From the NCBI GenBank assembly GCA_965223095.1, contig OZ244979.1:1054001-1118000 (forward strand): 64,000 nt of DNA, given 5' to 3'. A program made the position numbers and the translations under genes. Each line of letters starts with the position of its first letter. Within the stretch, counting starts at the first letter, position 1. This document shows positions 24,798 to 33,099 of the stretch, in pieces. The stretch comes from J054 sp965223095 (GTDB lineage: Bacteria; Pseudomonadota; Gammaproteobacteria; Steroidobacterales; GCA-2729495). The notes beneath the pieces are model-generated. The model saw nothing but the letters and a program-made list of their open reading frames with translations. It did no database searches and was not told where the DNA came from.

Positions 24798-26125
24798 GGG
24801 CGAAAGGGATCTCGCGCCAGTTGGCATTCCAAGCCCGTACGCCGCGGCAGACACAGATCAACGACATAGCCACGTGCATCGACACCAGGGTCCACGACAC
24901 TGACCTGCACCGGTACCTGGGTGCCGCCGGGCACGATGGCAGGCATGGGCGCGGGCAAATATTCGCCAGGGCGAAAGACGCGGCTGGCGACCACATTGGC
25001 CCATTGATCGCGCAGGGCGATTCGCACCAAGGGGAGACCCAGGGGCTCAGTTCCCTGAGTCTCAATGGCGGCTTGAATATCTAGTGCTTGGGCGTCGCTA
25101 TCGCCGGTGATGGCTTCGGTGCGGCGAACGGCATAACGGTCTAAGGCCCAAGTGGGGTAGAGATCACGATTTACGGCTTGGTAAAAACCGCGCATGGCCT
25201 GTCCAAATCGCGGATGACTGGCGAGTTCATCACGATAGATATGCACCAGCTGCAGCACCAGCGTCAGGATTAGAACGGCGCCCGCCGCTAACCAACGCAT
25301 AGAGCTGTGGGTGAGTTGCGTTATTTGGCGCCGCGCCGGCTCCGCCGGCCAGGCTTCGGTGTTAGCCGGTTCCAAATGATCGTTTGGAATCTCGTCGGCC
25401 TGCACTGCTTCAATGGGAAAGATCAGCGGTTCGTCGTCTGCGGTTTCCGGGGTAGTGGCCGGCTCGCAAGATTCGGTATCTTGTGAAGATTCCAATACCT
25501 GGTCATCGCCGGTAGGTTCCGTTGCCTCCGTTTGCACGCCGTCAATCATGGTGAATGCGTATTCACCTGTCATGACGATTTCTTGAGATTGCTCATGGGG
25601 TTCTTTGTCGCCTAAGGCCTGGTCCTTGGCCTCGCCTTTATCGTCCGGTGGTTGTCGCCACGCTGCCACGCCGCCGTCTGGCGCTTCCATTTCTTCTAAG
25701 AAAGCGCGCCACTCATCCGGATCTGCCGTGGCAACCTCCAAGGCACCATCCAAGGCGACGTCGCCGCTGCTGCCGGCGGATTCTTCATCAGCATCATTAT
25801 CGACACTGGCTGATTGACCCGGACCCGCCTCGATAAAGAACTGCGACCAGGTTTGTTCTGGCGCATCGAATTCCAGGCCTTGCCGTTCGTCAAGCTCGGC
25901 CTGGAATTCATCGGCGGGCACTTGCGACGGTGAATCTGGTTTTTGCGCTTGTGTGGCGGATGCTTCAGTGGGCCTGACGGACTCTATGGGGATTGCATCC
26001 GTTAGTTGACTTAGCGCATTGAATACCTGGGCGCAGCTCCCGCATCGCACATCACCTGCTGCCACACGCAATTGGTCTGCGGAAATTCGAAAGGCAGTGC
26101 CGCATTGAGGACATCGGGTAAACAT
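24794..26125 (-). CDS. MJ0042-type zinc-ribbon, DUF3426 membrane protein
   Basis: Conserved protein of unknown function regularly found between prmA and dusB. The N-terminus carries a zinc ribbon with two CxxC pairs: FTRCPQCGTAFRIS and VRCGSCAQVFNAL. A long acidic, low-complexity linker of about 220 residues follows, then one membrane helix (WLAAGAVLILTLVLQLVHIY) near residue 280, and a periplasmic DUF3426 domain ending in a beta-rich segment (RVFRPGEYLP). ATG start at 26125, 8 nt after prmA. Function is not known; co-conservation with translation and tRNA-modification genes is the only hint. Confidence 0.85.
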   Translation of the reverse strand: MFTRCPQCGTAFRISADQLRVAAGDVRCGSCAQVFNALSQLTDAIPIESVRPTEASATQAQKPDSPSQVPADEFQAELDERQGLEFDAPEQTWSQFFIEAGPGQSASVDNDADEESAGSSGDVALDGALEVATADPDEWRAFLEEMEAPDGGVAAWRQPPDDKGEAKDQALGDKEPHEQSQEIVMTGEYAFTMIDGVQTEATEPTGDDQVLESSQDTESCEPATTPETADDEPLIFPIEAVQADEIPNDHLEPANTEAWPAEPARRQITQLTHSSMRWLAAGAVLILTLVLQLVHIYRDELASHPRFGQAMRGFYQAVNRDLYPTWALDRYAVRRTEAITGDSDAQALDIQAAIETQGTEPLGLPLVRIALRDQWANVVASRVFRPGEYLPAPMPAIVPGGTQVPVQVSVVDPGVDARGYVVDLCLPRRTGLECQLARDPFRP

Positions 26126-26133
26126 GTATGTGG

Positions 26134-27015
26134 CTAGGTCCTGATTTTCCCGGCTAAGAGAACCCAGTCATCACGTTGGCGGGGTTCGGCGAAACTAATC
26201 CAATCTGCATAGGCATCGATTACCGATGCGACTTGCGTGGGCAGAATACCGCTCAAACCAATGCTAGCGCCAACTTTGCAGTGTTTGATCAAGCGCGGGG
26301 CCAGCGCGATGAGGCTGCCGCTAAGAATGTTAGCGACCACGAGGTCGAAGCTTCGTTCGATGGGGAGTTCATCGGCCGGCAGAATGTCAATTCGATCCAG
26401 GCAATTATTGATGCTCGCGTTTTGTTGAGTGGCCAATAGCGCTTGTGGATCATTGTCCACGGCCGTGGCCTTGGGGCTGCCTAGTTTGATCGCAGCGATG
26501 GCCAATATGCCCGAGCCGCAGCCAAAGTCCAAAACTTCTTTACCTTCCGCCTGCTGCGTAAACCAGTCGAGGCATAGCGCGGTGGTGGCGTGACTGCCGG
26601 TACCGAAAGCTAAACCCGGGTCTAATTTTACGACGGCTTTGGCTGGCTGAGGTGGGTCCTGATCCAAGGGGCAAATCCACAATGTAGATCCGAACTGTCG
26701 CGGCCGCAGCGATTCACGCCAATTCGCAATCCAGTCAGCTGCCGCCAAATGCCGAAATTGCGTTTTCGGCATGGGGTATGCGGGCGTTGCCGCGGCTATG
26801 GCGATGCGTACACGGTCCGGGTCGATGTTCTCGGGCAGCACGGCTGACAGAACCAGTGTCTCCCAGAGGGGTGTGGCGCCGACGGCGGGCTCCAGTATGG
26901 CTTCATCGTCGCCGCTGCTGTATTCGATACAAATAGCGCCAAGTTCTAGCAAAGCACGCTCCACCGGAGCGGGATCAAGCGCCCCCAGTTCGATGCTCGT
27001 TTGCAGCCAGCTCAT
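26134..27015 (-). CDS. prmA: Ribosomal protein L11 methyltransferase
   Basis: SAM-dependent enzyme that trimethylates ribosomal protein L11. The N-terminal L11-recognition domain starts MSWLQTSIELGALDPAPVE. The Rossmann SAM-binding motif is VLDFGCGSGILAIAAIKLG after GLAFGTGSHATTALCLDW, and the substrate loop DLVVANILSGSLIAL follows. 293 aa, the same as E. coli PrmA. Start ATG 27015, 15 nt after accC, in the conserved accC-prmA order. Confidence 0.96.
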   Translation of the reverse strand: MSWLQTSIELGALDPAPVERALLELGAICIEYSSGDDEAILEPAVGATPLWETLVLSAVLPENIDPDRVRIAIAAATPAYPMPKTQFRHLAAADWIANWRESLRPRQFGSTLWICPLDQDPPQPAKAVVKLDPGLAFGTGSHATTALCLDWFTQQAEGKEVLDFGCGSGILAIAAIKLGSPKATAVDNDPQALLATQQNASINNCLDRIDILPADELPIERSFDLVVANILSGSLIALAPRLIKHCKVGASIGLSGILPTQVASVIDAYADWISFAEPRQRDDWVLLAGKIRT

Positions 27016-27030
27016 TTGATGGCTGGAGCC

Positions 27031-28371
27031 TTAGAGTCCCAGCCGCTTTTCCAAGTAGTGGATATCCGCGCCGCCGGCTCGAAAGGCGTACTGCTGACAG
27101 ATATCTTGGTGCAGTGGGATGTTGGTCTTAATGCCTTCGATAACCATTTCGCTAAGCGCGATGCGCATACGGGCGATGGCCGATTCACGATTGTCGCCGT
27201 AGGTGATTAATTTGCCCACCATGGAATCGTAGTAGGGTGGCACGCTGTAGCCGCTGTAGAGATGGCTGTCGACGCGCACACCCGGCCCGCCGGGCGGGTG
27301 CCATAAATCAATTTTGCCTGGTGACGGAATGAAGGTTTTCGGATCTTCGGCATTGATGCGGCACTCAATGGAGTGACCCCGCAGTACGATGTCTTCTTGC
27401 TTAAAACTCAGCGGTTGGCCGCCGGCGATGCGCAATTGTTCTTTGACCAAATCGATGCCCGTTACCATTTCGGTAACCGGATGTTCAACTTGGATGCGCG
27501 TGTTCATTTCAATAAAAAAGAACTCACCGTCTTGATACAAGAACTCAAAGGTTCCGGCACCCCGGTAACCTAAATCGATGCAGGCCTGCGCGCAGCGTTC
27601 GCCCATTTCGCGGCGTTGCTCATCCGTGATGCCCGGCGCTGGCGCTTCTTCCACAACTTTTTGGTGGCGGCGTTGCATGGAGCAATCGCGTTCGAACAAG
27701 TGCACGGCATTACCGTGCGCGTCGGCAAGCACCTGGAATTCGATATGCCGGGGTCGTTCGAGAAACTTCTCCATATAAACAGTGCTATCGCCAAAGGCTG
27801 CGCGGGCTTCCGACCGCGTCAGGTTGATGGAGCTGGCTAGCGAAGCTTCCATATTGACTACGCGCATACCGCGCCCGCCGCCCCCGCCGGAGGCTTTCAC
27901 AATGACTGGGTAGCCGATTTGACGGCCGATGCGCAGATTTTCGCTGCTGTCATCGCCTAAGGGTCCATCGGAGCCGGGCACGCAGGGCACGCCGGCCTTT
28001 TTCATGGCTTTAATGGCCGACACTTTGTCGCCCATGAGCCGAATGACTTCCGGCGGTGGCCCGATGAATACAAAGCCGCTGTTGTCGACACTTTCGGCAA
28101 AATCCGCGTTCTCGGATAAGAAGCCGTAACCGGGATGAATGCCGCCGGCGTCGGTGACCTCGGCTGCGGCGATGATGGCCGGCATATTGAGGTAACTCTC
28201 CGCGGAGGACGGTGGGCCGATGCAGACGCTTTCATCAGCCAGTCGCACGTGCTTCAAATTACTGTCGGCCGACGAATGCACCGCCACGGTTTTAATCCCG
28301 AGTTCCCGGCAGGCTCGCTGTATTCGCAGAGCGATTTCGCCGCGATTTGCAATGACGATCTTTTCCAGCAT
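27031..28371 (-). CDS. accC: Acetyl-CoA carboxylase, biotin carboxylase subunit
   Basis: Carboxylates the biotin on AccB with bicarbonate and ATP, the first step of fatty acid synthesis. Motifs: MLEKIVIANRGEIALRIQRA at the start, IHPGYGFLSENADFA, the glycine-rich ATP loop KASGGGGGRGMRVV, and EMNTRIQVEHPVTEMVTGID. 446 aa, standard length. It follows accB by 34 nt on the same strand; accBC co-transcription is universal in related genomes. Confidence 0.97.
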   Translation of the reverse strand: MLEKIVIANRGEIALRIQRACRELGIKTVAVHSSADSNLKHVRLADESVCIGPPSSAESYLNMPAIIAAAEVTDAGGIHPGYGFLSENADFAESVDNSGFVFIGPPPEVIRLMGDKVSAIKAMKKAGVPCVPGSDGPLGDDSSENLRIGRQIGYPVIVKASGGGGGRGMRVVNMEASLASSINLTRSEARAAFGDSTVYMEKFLERPRHIEFQVLADAHGNAVHLFERDCSMQRRHQKVVEEAPAPGITDEQRREMGERCAQACIDLGYRGAGTFEFLYQDGEFFFIEMNTRIQVEHPVTEMVTGIDLVKEQLRIAGGQPLSFKQEDIVLRGHSIECRINAEDPKTFIPSPGKIDLWHPPGGPGVRVDSHLYSGYSVPPYYDSMVGKLITYGDNRESAIARMRIALSEMVIEGIKTNIPLHQDICQQYAFRAGGADIHYLEKRLGL

Positions 28372-28405
28372 GAAAGTTGCTTCTAGTTTTTCCGGGGGCG
28401 GCGGT

Positions 28406-28867
28406 TCAACGAATCACGAACAAAACTTGGCCAAACTCTACAGGTTCGCCATTTTCTACTTCAATGGCGGCGATTTTTCCGGCGGCGTCGGCTTCGATTT
28501 GATTCATCATTTTCATGGCCTCGATGATGCACAGCGTATCGCCTATGGCGACTTCATCGCCGACTTTCACAAAGGGTTGGGCATCGGGTGACGGCGCGGA
28601 ATAATAGGTGCCCACCATCGGGGATTCGACGGCGTGGCCAGATACCGATTCGGGCGCACTGGCCGTGCTTGTGGCGGGTGACGGCGCGGCGGGGGCAGGT
28701 GTAGCAGGGGCGGGCATGGGCGGTGGGGGCATGGCAAGGCTGGCTGGGACGCCTGATTGCGGGTAGCGACTAATGCGCACAGCCTCTTCACCTTCGGTGA
28801 TTTCAATCTCCGCGATGCCTGATTCATCCAGCAGTTCAATGAGTTTTTTGACTTTGCGAATATCCAT
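28406..28867 (-). CDS. accB: Acetyl-CoA carboxylase, biotin carboxyl carrier protein
   Basis: Carries biotin between carboxylase and transcarboxylase. MDIRKVKKLIELLDESGIAEIEI is the typical N-terminus, followed by a Pro/Ala-rich flexible linker (about residues 45-75). The biotinyl domain begins VESPMVGTYYSAPSPDA and has the biotin attachment lysine in IIEAMKMMNQIEAD. 153 aa, complete. ATG start at 28867, 14 nt after aroQ. Confidence 0.97.
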   Translation of the reverse strand: MDIRKVKKLIELLDESGIAEIEITEGEEAVRISRYPQSGVPASLAMPPPPMPAPATPAPAAPSPATSTASAPESVSGHAVESPMVGTYYSAPSPDAQPFVKVGDEVAIGDTLCIIEAMKMMNQIEADAAGKIAAIEVENGEPVEFGQVLFVIR

Positions 28868-28881
28868 GCGCGCTTCCTCGT

Positions 28882-29334
28882 TTAGTTCGGTTGCTTCGCG
28901 TGTTGCAAATAGTGATGGGCAGCGCGCAGCGCTAGCTCATAGCCTTGGGGTCCCAGGCCGCAGATGGTGCCCACCGCGATGTCGGAAAAAAAAGATTGCC
29001 GGCGGAATTCTTCCCGCGCGTGCACATTGCTGATATGTATTTCAATGAAGGGTATGTCTACGCCCAGCAGTGCATCGCGTAGCGCAACGCTGGTGTGGGT
29101 CAAAGCGCCGGGATTGAGCAGAATGAATTGCGTATCGGCAGCGCTGGCCTGCACACGGTCCACCAACTCCGCCTCGGAATTACTTTGCCAGCAGGCGAGA
29201 GTGTGGCCGAATTCGTCGGCCGTGATCGCCAAGTCGGATTCAATTTGGGGCAGCGTGAGATGGCCGTAAATGCCGGGCTCCCGGGTCCCCAATAGATTGA
29301 GATTGGGACCATTGAGCAGGAGGATTTGGGCCAT
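28882..29334 (-). CDS. aroQ: 3-dehydroquinate dehydratase, type II
   Basis: Shikimate-pathway enzyme, dodecameric type II dehydroquinase. The start AQILLLNGPNLNLLGTREPG carries the Tyr-containing lid region (GIYGHLTL). NPGALTHTSVALRDAL and EIHISNVHAREEFRRQSF supply substrate-binding and catalytic His residues. 150 aa, standard. ATG start at 29334. The 84 nt upstream may hold a promoter for aroQ-accB-accC, because the gap to the next gene is larger than elsewhere in this block. Confidence 0.96.
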   Translation of the reverse strand: MAQILLLNGPNLNLLGTREPGIYGHLTLPQIESDLAITADEFGHTLACWQSNSEAELVDRVQASAADTQFILLNPGALTHTSVALRDALLGVDIPFIEIHISNVHAREEFRRQSFFSDIAVGTICGLGPQGYELALRAAHHYLQHAKQPN

Positions 29335-29418
29335 TTGGCCTAGGCCTTACAACGACGAAGATGGCCGCGAGTTTAAACCATTTCGCAGCAAATGCCAGCT
29401 TATTTGCCGAATAAGATT

Positions 29419-30033
29419 TTAAGGGTTCGCGAGTTCGGCACGTGCTTGGGCGACAGTCAGACCGCCGTCATCCACGGCATCCATCACGGCCATAATTTCT
29501 CGCAGCTCTGCAGGATCGATTTCACCCGCACGCAAGCCCAAGACCTGGCGGTCAGCGGCCACCAGGACCGAAACCGGCAGTGCCACAAAGGCGGGTCCGA
29601 AGCTTTCAGCGGCGGCCATGGCGTCATCCTGGCCCACCAGGATGGGGTAGCGAATGCCGGCTTCAGCAACAAAGGCGCGCACCGCGGGTAGGCGATCCAC
29701 GGCGATGCCGATCACTTGAAATTGATCTTTACGTTCGTCTTGCAGGCTTTGCAGCAGCGGCATTTCGCGTAGGCAGGGCGCGCACCAAGTGGCCCAAAAA
29801 TTGATCAATAAGGGTTTGCCTGCCCATTGGCTAATCTCGGTGGCTTCGGCATCCAGATTGTTGAGACTGAAACTGGGTAGTTCATTGACCAAGGCGGTCT
29901 CGATGCTTGGTTCATAGTGCTGGCTTTGCGGTGGCTCACCGCCACGAAAGTAGTTACCGGCATAAAAACCGGCCAGACCGAAGATCAAAAACAGACTGAC
30001 TCGGCGCAAACTGCGCAGTGGTGTCTTCGTCAT
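29419..30033 (-). CDS. Periplasmic thioredoxin-like protein, TlpA/ResA family
   Basis: Membrane-anchored thioredoxin-fold protein. One N-terminal membrane helix (VSLFLIFGLAGFYAGNYF) is followed by a redoxin domain with FWATWCAPCLREMPLLQ (CAPC active site) and later IRYPILVGQDDAMAA. 204 aa. Its ATG overlaps the dsbD stop by 4 nt, so it is coupled to DsbD, which probably supplies its electrons. Likely roles are reduction of apocytochrome c cysteines or of other periplasmic thiols; which one cannot be decided from sequence. Confidence 0.85.
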   Translation of the reverse strand: MTKTPLRSLRRVSLFLIFGLAGFYAGNYFRGGEPPQSQHYEPSIETALVNELPSFSLNNLDAEATEISQWAGKPLLINFWATWCAPCLREMPLLQSLQDERKDQFQVIGIAVDRLPAVRAFVAEAGIRYPILVGQDDAMAAAESFGPAFVALPVSVLVAADRQVLGLRAGEIDPAELREIMAVMDAVDDGGLTVAQARAELANP

Positions 30034-32234
30034 GGCTTGGCGGCGAAGGCTTGACCGGCGTGCGCGGCAAATTTCTCAGCAGGCATATAACCGACTAGGC
30101 GGTATGCGTTTTTTTCCTTGCCCTCATCGTCAAAAAATATGATCGTGGGGGGGCCAAAAATGTCGAAGTAGTCCAGCAAGGCTTGGTCTATTTCATCATT
30201 GGCCGTGACATCCGCTTGCAGTAAGACACCGTTGCTAAGAGCGGCCTGCACTCTTTCGTCAGTAAACGTGTAGTGCTCCATTTCTTTACAAGAAACACAC
30301 CAGTCGGCGTAAAAATCTAACATAGCAGGTTTACCGGCCGCGCTGGCTTGGGCTAGCTCGCGTTGAAAATCCTCGACACTCTTAACCTGTTTGAAAGAAA
30401 GACCTGCCTGCTTGACTTGCTGGTCCCCGCCAATGAAGCGCAGTGGCTGCAATGGGTTTTTTGCGCCACTTAAGGCGCCAATCAGCAGCGCCGCGCCGTA
30501 CAGGGCAGCCAGCAGGCCAAAACCTTTGGCGAGTTTTGTGGTCGTGCCGGCTTGACCGTCGAGGGATTGGAATGCGCCCAGAAACACCGCTGCCATGAAA
30601 ACCAAGGCGGCCCACAAGGCCAGGGTGACCGCTGGCGGCAAGATGCGTTCTAGCATCCAGATGGCCAATCCGAGCATCATGAAACCGAATGCACCCTTGA
30701 CTTTATCCATCCACGCGCCGGCCTTCGGTAGGAATTTGCCCGCCGAAGTACCAATCACCAGCAGCGGGATGCCCATGCCGATGCTCATGGCGAAAAGTGA
30801 TAACCCGCCCCGGAGCATGTCGCCCGATTGGGCGATAACCATCAAAGCGGCCACCAACGGCGGCGCCACGCAGGTAGTGACTACAAGCGCTGACAGGGCG
30901 CCCATGATCGCAGTGCCGACAAAGCGCCCGCCCTTTTGTTGGCCGGTGATTTGCGTGAGTTTGGTTTGAATGGTGGCCGGCATTTGTATTTCGTAGAGGC
31001 CAAACATGGACAGGGCCAGTGCGATGAACAAGCCCGCTACGCTGATAATGATCCAGGGCTTTTGCAAGATTGCCTGCAGCTGTCCGCCTAGCGCGGCGAA
31101 AGTGGCACCGGCGATGGTATAGGTCAGCGCCATCCCCAGCACATAGGTCAGGGATAAAGCAAAGGCACGAGTGGTGGTGACGTCCTCGCCTTCCCCCGCG
31201 ATGATGCCGGACAAGATAGGCACCATGGGTAGCACGCAGGGCGTAAAGGCGAGCAGCAATCCTAGCCCGGCGAAGCTGAGCATGACCCACAGCATATTGC
31301 CATCGAGAATTAGAGCCGATAAGCGATCTTGTTCGTTGACCGGCGGCGGTGGCGGGAGAGTATTGCTGGCGGCCGGAAGATCGATGGCAAGGGTCTGGAT
31401 TTGTGGCGGGTAGCAAATGCTGTTTTCTTTGCAGCCTTGATAGCCGAGTTCTAATTCCAGCAAGCCGGCTCTGGGTGTGGGTCGCAGCAGCGGAACCTGC
31501 ACTTTGACTGTGTCATAGAACACTTGCGTATCGCCAAAATGTTCATCCCATTTGTTTTCACCCGGTGGCAGACTGATGGGCCCCGTTTGCGCGATACCCT
31601 CGAGCGCCCGCACCGACATGCTATGGCGATACAAGTAATAACCAGGTTCAATGCTCCAAGAGATTTCGAGGCGAAAATCATCCAGCCGTGTTGCCGTGGC
31701 TTTAAATGCCTCCTCGGGCGGCAAGGGCTCGGTAACCGGCGCCTGCTTTTTCTGATCGCCAAATAAATTGTTCAGCGGTGTCGCTTGCGCGTCAGCTAGA
31801 TCAACTTGAGTGGTCCAGCGCTGCGGTGGGTAACACAGGCCGATATCAGCGCAGCCCTGTGAGCGGATTTCAAGCTTGAGTAATTTCGCGCCCACTGGGC
31901 CTCGCGTGAAGGGGATTTTCGCGACGATCTGTCCACGGTAGATTTCCATGGGACCGAAGAATTCATCGTCATAGGGCTTACCCTTGGGCATTAGCGCGGT
32001 GCCAAGTTGCACGCCATCGGTCAGGCTTTTAAAGCTCATGCGCTCTTTATAGAGATAGTGTTCTGGCTCAATATCCCAGCGCACTTCGATGACATCGCCG
32101 ACGGCGACAGCGCTATAGCGGAAAGCTTCTTCGGGCTTGAGAATGTCCTCTTCCGCCGCGCTATAAGCCATGCAGAAAACGAGCATTAGCCCCAAGATGA
32201 ACTGGGTGAAGATGCGGGTCGGGATACTGTTCAT
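30030..32234 (-). CDS. dsbD: Thiol:disulfide interchange protein DsbD with duplicated N-terminal domain
   Basis: Transfers electrons from cytosolic thioredoxin to the periplasm. After a signal peptide (ATG at 32234, MNSIPTRIFTQF) come two DsbD-alpha immunoglobulin-like domains, each with its own redox pair: SQGCADIGLCYPPQRW and YQGCKENSICYPPQIQ. Then the eight-helix transmembrane domain with LAFTPCVLPMVPILSGI and VVTTCVAPPLVAALM (CxxP-type cysteines), and a C-terminal thioredoxin domain with DFYADWCVSCKEME. About 734 aa against 565 in E. coli; the second alpha domain explains most of the difference. ATGA overlaps link it to cutA and to the TlpA-like gene. Confidence 0.95.
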   Translation of the reverse strand: MNSIPTRIFTQFILGLMLVFCMAYSAAEEDILKPEEAFRYSAVAVGDVIEVRWDIEPEHYLYKERMSFKSLTDGVQLGTALMPKGKPYDDEFFGPMEIYRGQIVAKIPFTRGPVGAKLLKLEIRSQGCADIGLCYPPQRWTTQVDLADAQATPLNNLFGDQKKQAPVTEPLPPEEAFKATATRLDDFRLEISWSIEPGYYLYRHSMSVRALEGIAQTGPISLPPGENKWDEHFGDTQVFYDTVKVQVPLLRPTPRAGLLELELGYQGCKENSICYPPQIQTLAIDLPAASNTLPPPPPVNEQDRLSALILDGNMLWVMLSFAGLGLLLAFTPCVLPMVPILSGIIAGEGEDVTTTRAFALSLTYVLGMALTYTIAGATFAALGGQLQAILQKPWIIISVAGLFIALALSMFGLYEIQMPATIQTKLTQITGQQKGGRFVGTAIMGALSALVVTTCVAPPLVAALMVIAQSGDMLRGGLSLFAMSIGMGIPLLVIGTSAGKFLPKAGAWMDKVKGAFGFMMLGLAIWMLERILPPAVTLALWAALVFMAAVFLGAFQSLDGQAGTTTKLAKGFGLLAALYGAALLIGALSGAKNPLQPLRFIGGDQQVKQAGLSFKQVKSVEDFQRELAQASAAGKPAMLDFYADWCVSCKEMEHYTFTDERVQAALSNGVLLQADVTANDEIDQALLDYFDIFGPPTIIFFDDEGKEKNAYRLVGYMPAEKFAAHAGQAFAAKP

Positions 32235-32554
32235 TGTCGCGTGGCGGAGTCGATCCATTGTAGATAGTCGGCAGAACCCTGGCCTATTGGGACCCCGATG
32301 ATCTCGGGTAGTTCGTAAGGGTGCTGGTCCTTGATGACGGTCTTTAGCCGTTCAAACAGCTCGCCGCGTGTCTTAATAAGTAGCAATACTTCGTCGTCCG
32401 TCGTGATGCGGTCTTGCCAGTGATATCTAGACTTAATACCGCCGATTTCGTTGACGCAGGCGGCCAGTTTTTGCTCCAAAATGACCATGGATAAAGCTTC
32501 TGCGCTGCCCGTATCCGGGCAGCTGCATAGCACCACGAGGTAGTTCCCGCCCAT
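32231..32554 (-). CDS. cutA: CutA1-family divalent-cation tolerance protein
   Basis: Small trimeric PII-like cytosolic protein, historically tied to copper tolerance. The sequence NYLVVLCSCPDTGSAEAL, QKLAACVNEIGGIKSRYHWQ and HPYELPEIIGVPI match the family well. 107 aa, complete. ATG at 32554; a palindrome (ACTTCGGAGTCCGAA) directly abuts the start codon and could mask the ribosome-binding region. It overlaps dsbD by 4 nt and is divergent from groES, so its promoter must share the 204-nt spacer with the heat-shock control region. Confidence 0.93.
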   Translation of the reverse strand: MGGNYLVVLCSCPDTGSAEALSMVILEQKLAACVNEIGGIKSRYHWQDRITTDDEVLLLIKTRGELFERLKTVIKDQHPYELPEIIGVPIGQGSADYLQWIDSATRQ

Positions 32555-32649
32555 TTCGGACTCCGAAGTCCACGCCGAAGGCGCAGAGAATAGCCCCGGC
32601 TTGCGCCGCTGTCATTGAAGTCGCGCACAGTCGTATCGGCCTGCTGGGC

Positions 32650-32678
32650 CTTGAATTCCTGAATTTCGCCCTTATGAT
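32650..32678 (+). promoter_or_regulatory. groESL promoter, sigma32-like overlapping sigma70-like
   Basis: CTTGAA (32650-32655), 13 nt, then CCCTTAT (32669-32675) resembles a sigma32 promoter (CTTGAA / CCCCATNT). The same bases give a sigma70 pair: TTGAAT (32651-32656), 16 nt, TATGAT (32673-32678). The expected start point falls inside the CIRCE operator just downstream. Confidence 0.6.
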
Positions 32679-32704
32679 TGGCACTCTCTCGAGCGGAGTG
32701 CTAA
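32678..32704 (+). promoter_or_regulatory. CIRCE operator (HrcA-binding) before groESL
   Basis: TTGGCACTC, nine nt, GAGTGCTAA. This is the CIRCE palindrome TTAGCACTC-N9-GAGTGCTAA with one mismatch (G for A at position 3). It overlaps the predicted transcription start and sits 54 nt before the groES ATG. CIRCE implies an HrcA repressor elsewhere in the genome. Confidence 0.85.
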
Positions 32705-32758
32705 TAATCTCTGGCTCTGATTGAGAAAAAATTCTAATTAATTCAGGAGGTTGTAACC

Positions 32759-33049
32759 ATGAAGATCCGTCCTCTCCATGATCGGGTGATCATCCGTCGC
32801 ATGGAAGAAGAGCGCACTTCTCCCGGCGGTATCGTCATTCCAGACAGTGCCACCGAAAAACCCATCAAGGGCGAAGTTATTGCCGTGGGCAATGGCCGCG
32901 TGCTGGAAAACGGCGAAACTCGTGCGCTGGATTTGAAGGCTGGTGACAAAGTGCTGTTCGGTAAGTACAGCGGCACCGAGGTCAAGGTTGATAGTGAAGA
33001 ACTTTTGGTCATGAAAGAAGACGACGTCATGGCCGTGATCGAGAGCTGA
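32759..33049 (+). CDS. groES: Co-chaperonin GroES
   Basis: Heptameric lid of the GroEL chaperonin. MKIRPLHDRVIIRRMEEERT and SPGGIVIPDSATEKP include the mobile loop; ILLVMKEDDVMAVIES-type ending (ELLVMKEDDVMAVIES) is typical. 96 aa, complete. Strong ribosome-binding site AGGAGG ten nt before the ATG. First gene of groESL, controlled by the promoter and CIRCE element upstream. Confidence 0.98.
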   Translation: MKIRPLHDRVIIRRMEEERTSPGGIVIPDSATEKPIKGEVIAVGNGRVLENGETRALDLKAGDKVLFGKYSGTEVKVDSEELLVMKEDDVMAVIES

Positions 33050-33099
33050 TCGCTGGTTGTCGTTCGTCATTCGGAAAATTTAGATAGAGGTAGAGGTAA

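Noticed and set aside
30703..31416. 237-codon same-strand frame inside dsbD
   Set aside because: Alternative frame of the DsbD membrane domain, rich in His/Arg; not a real protein.
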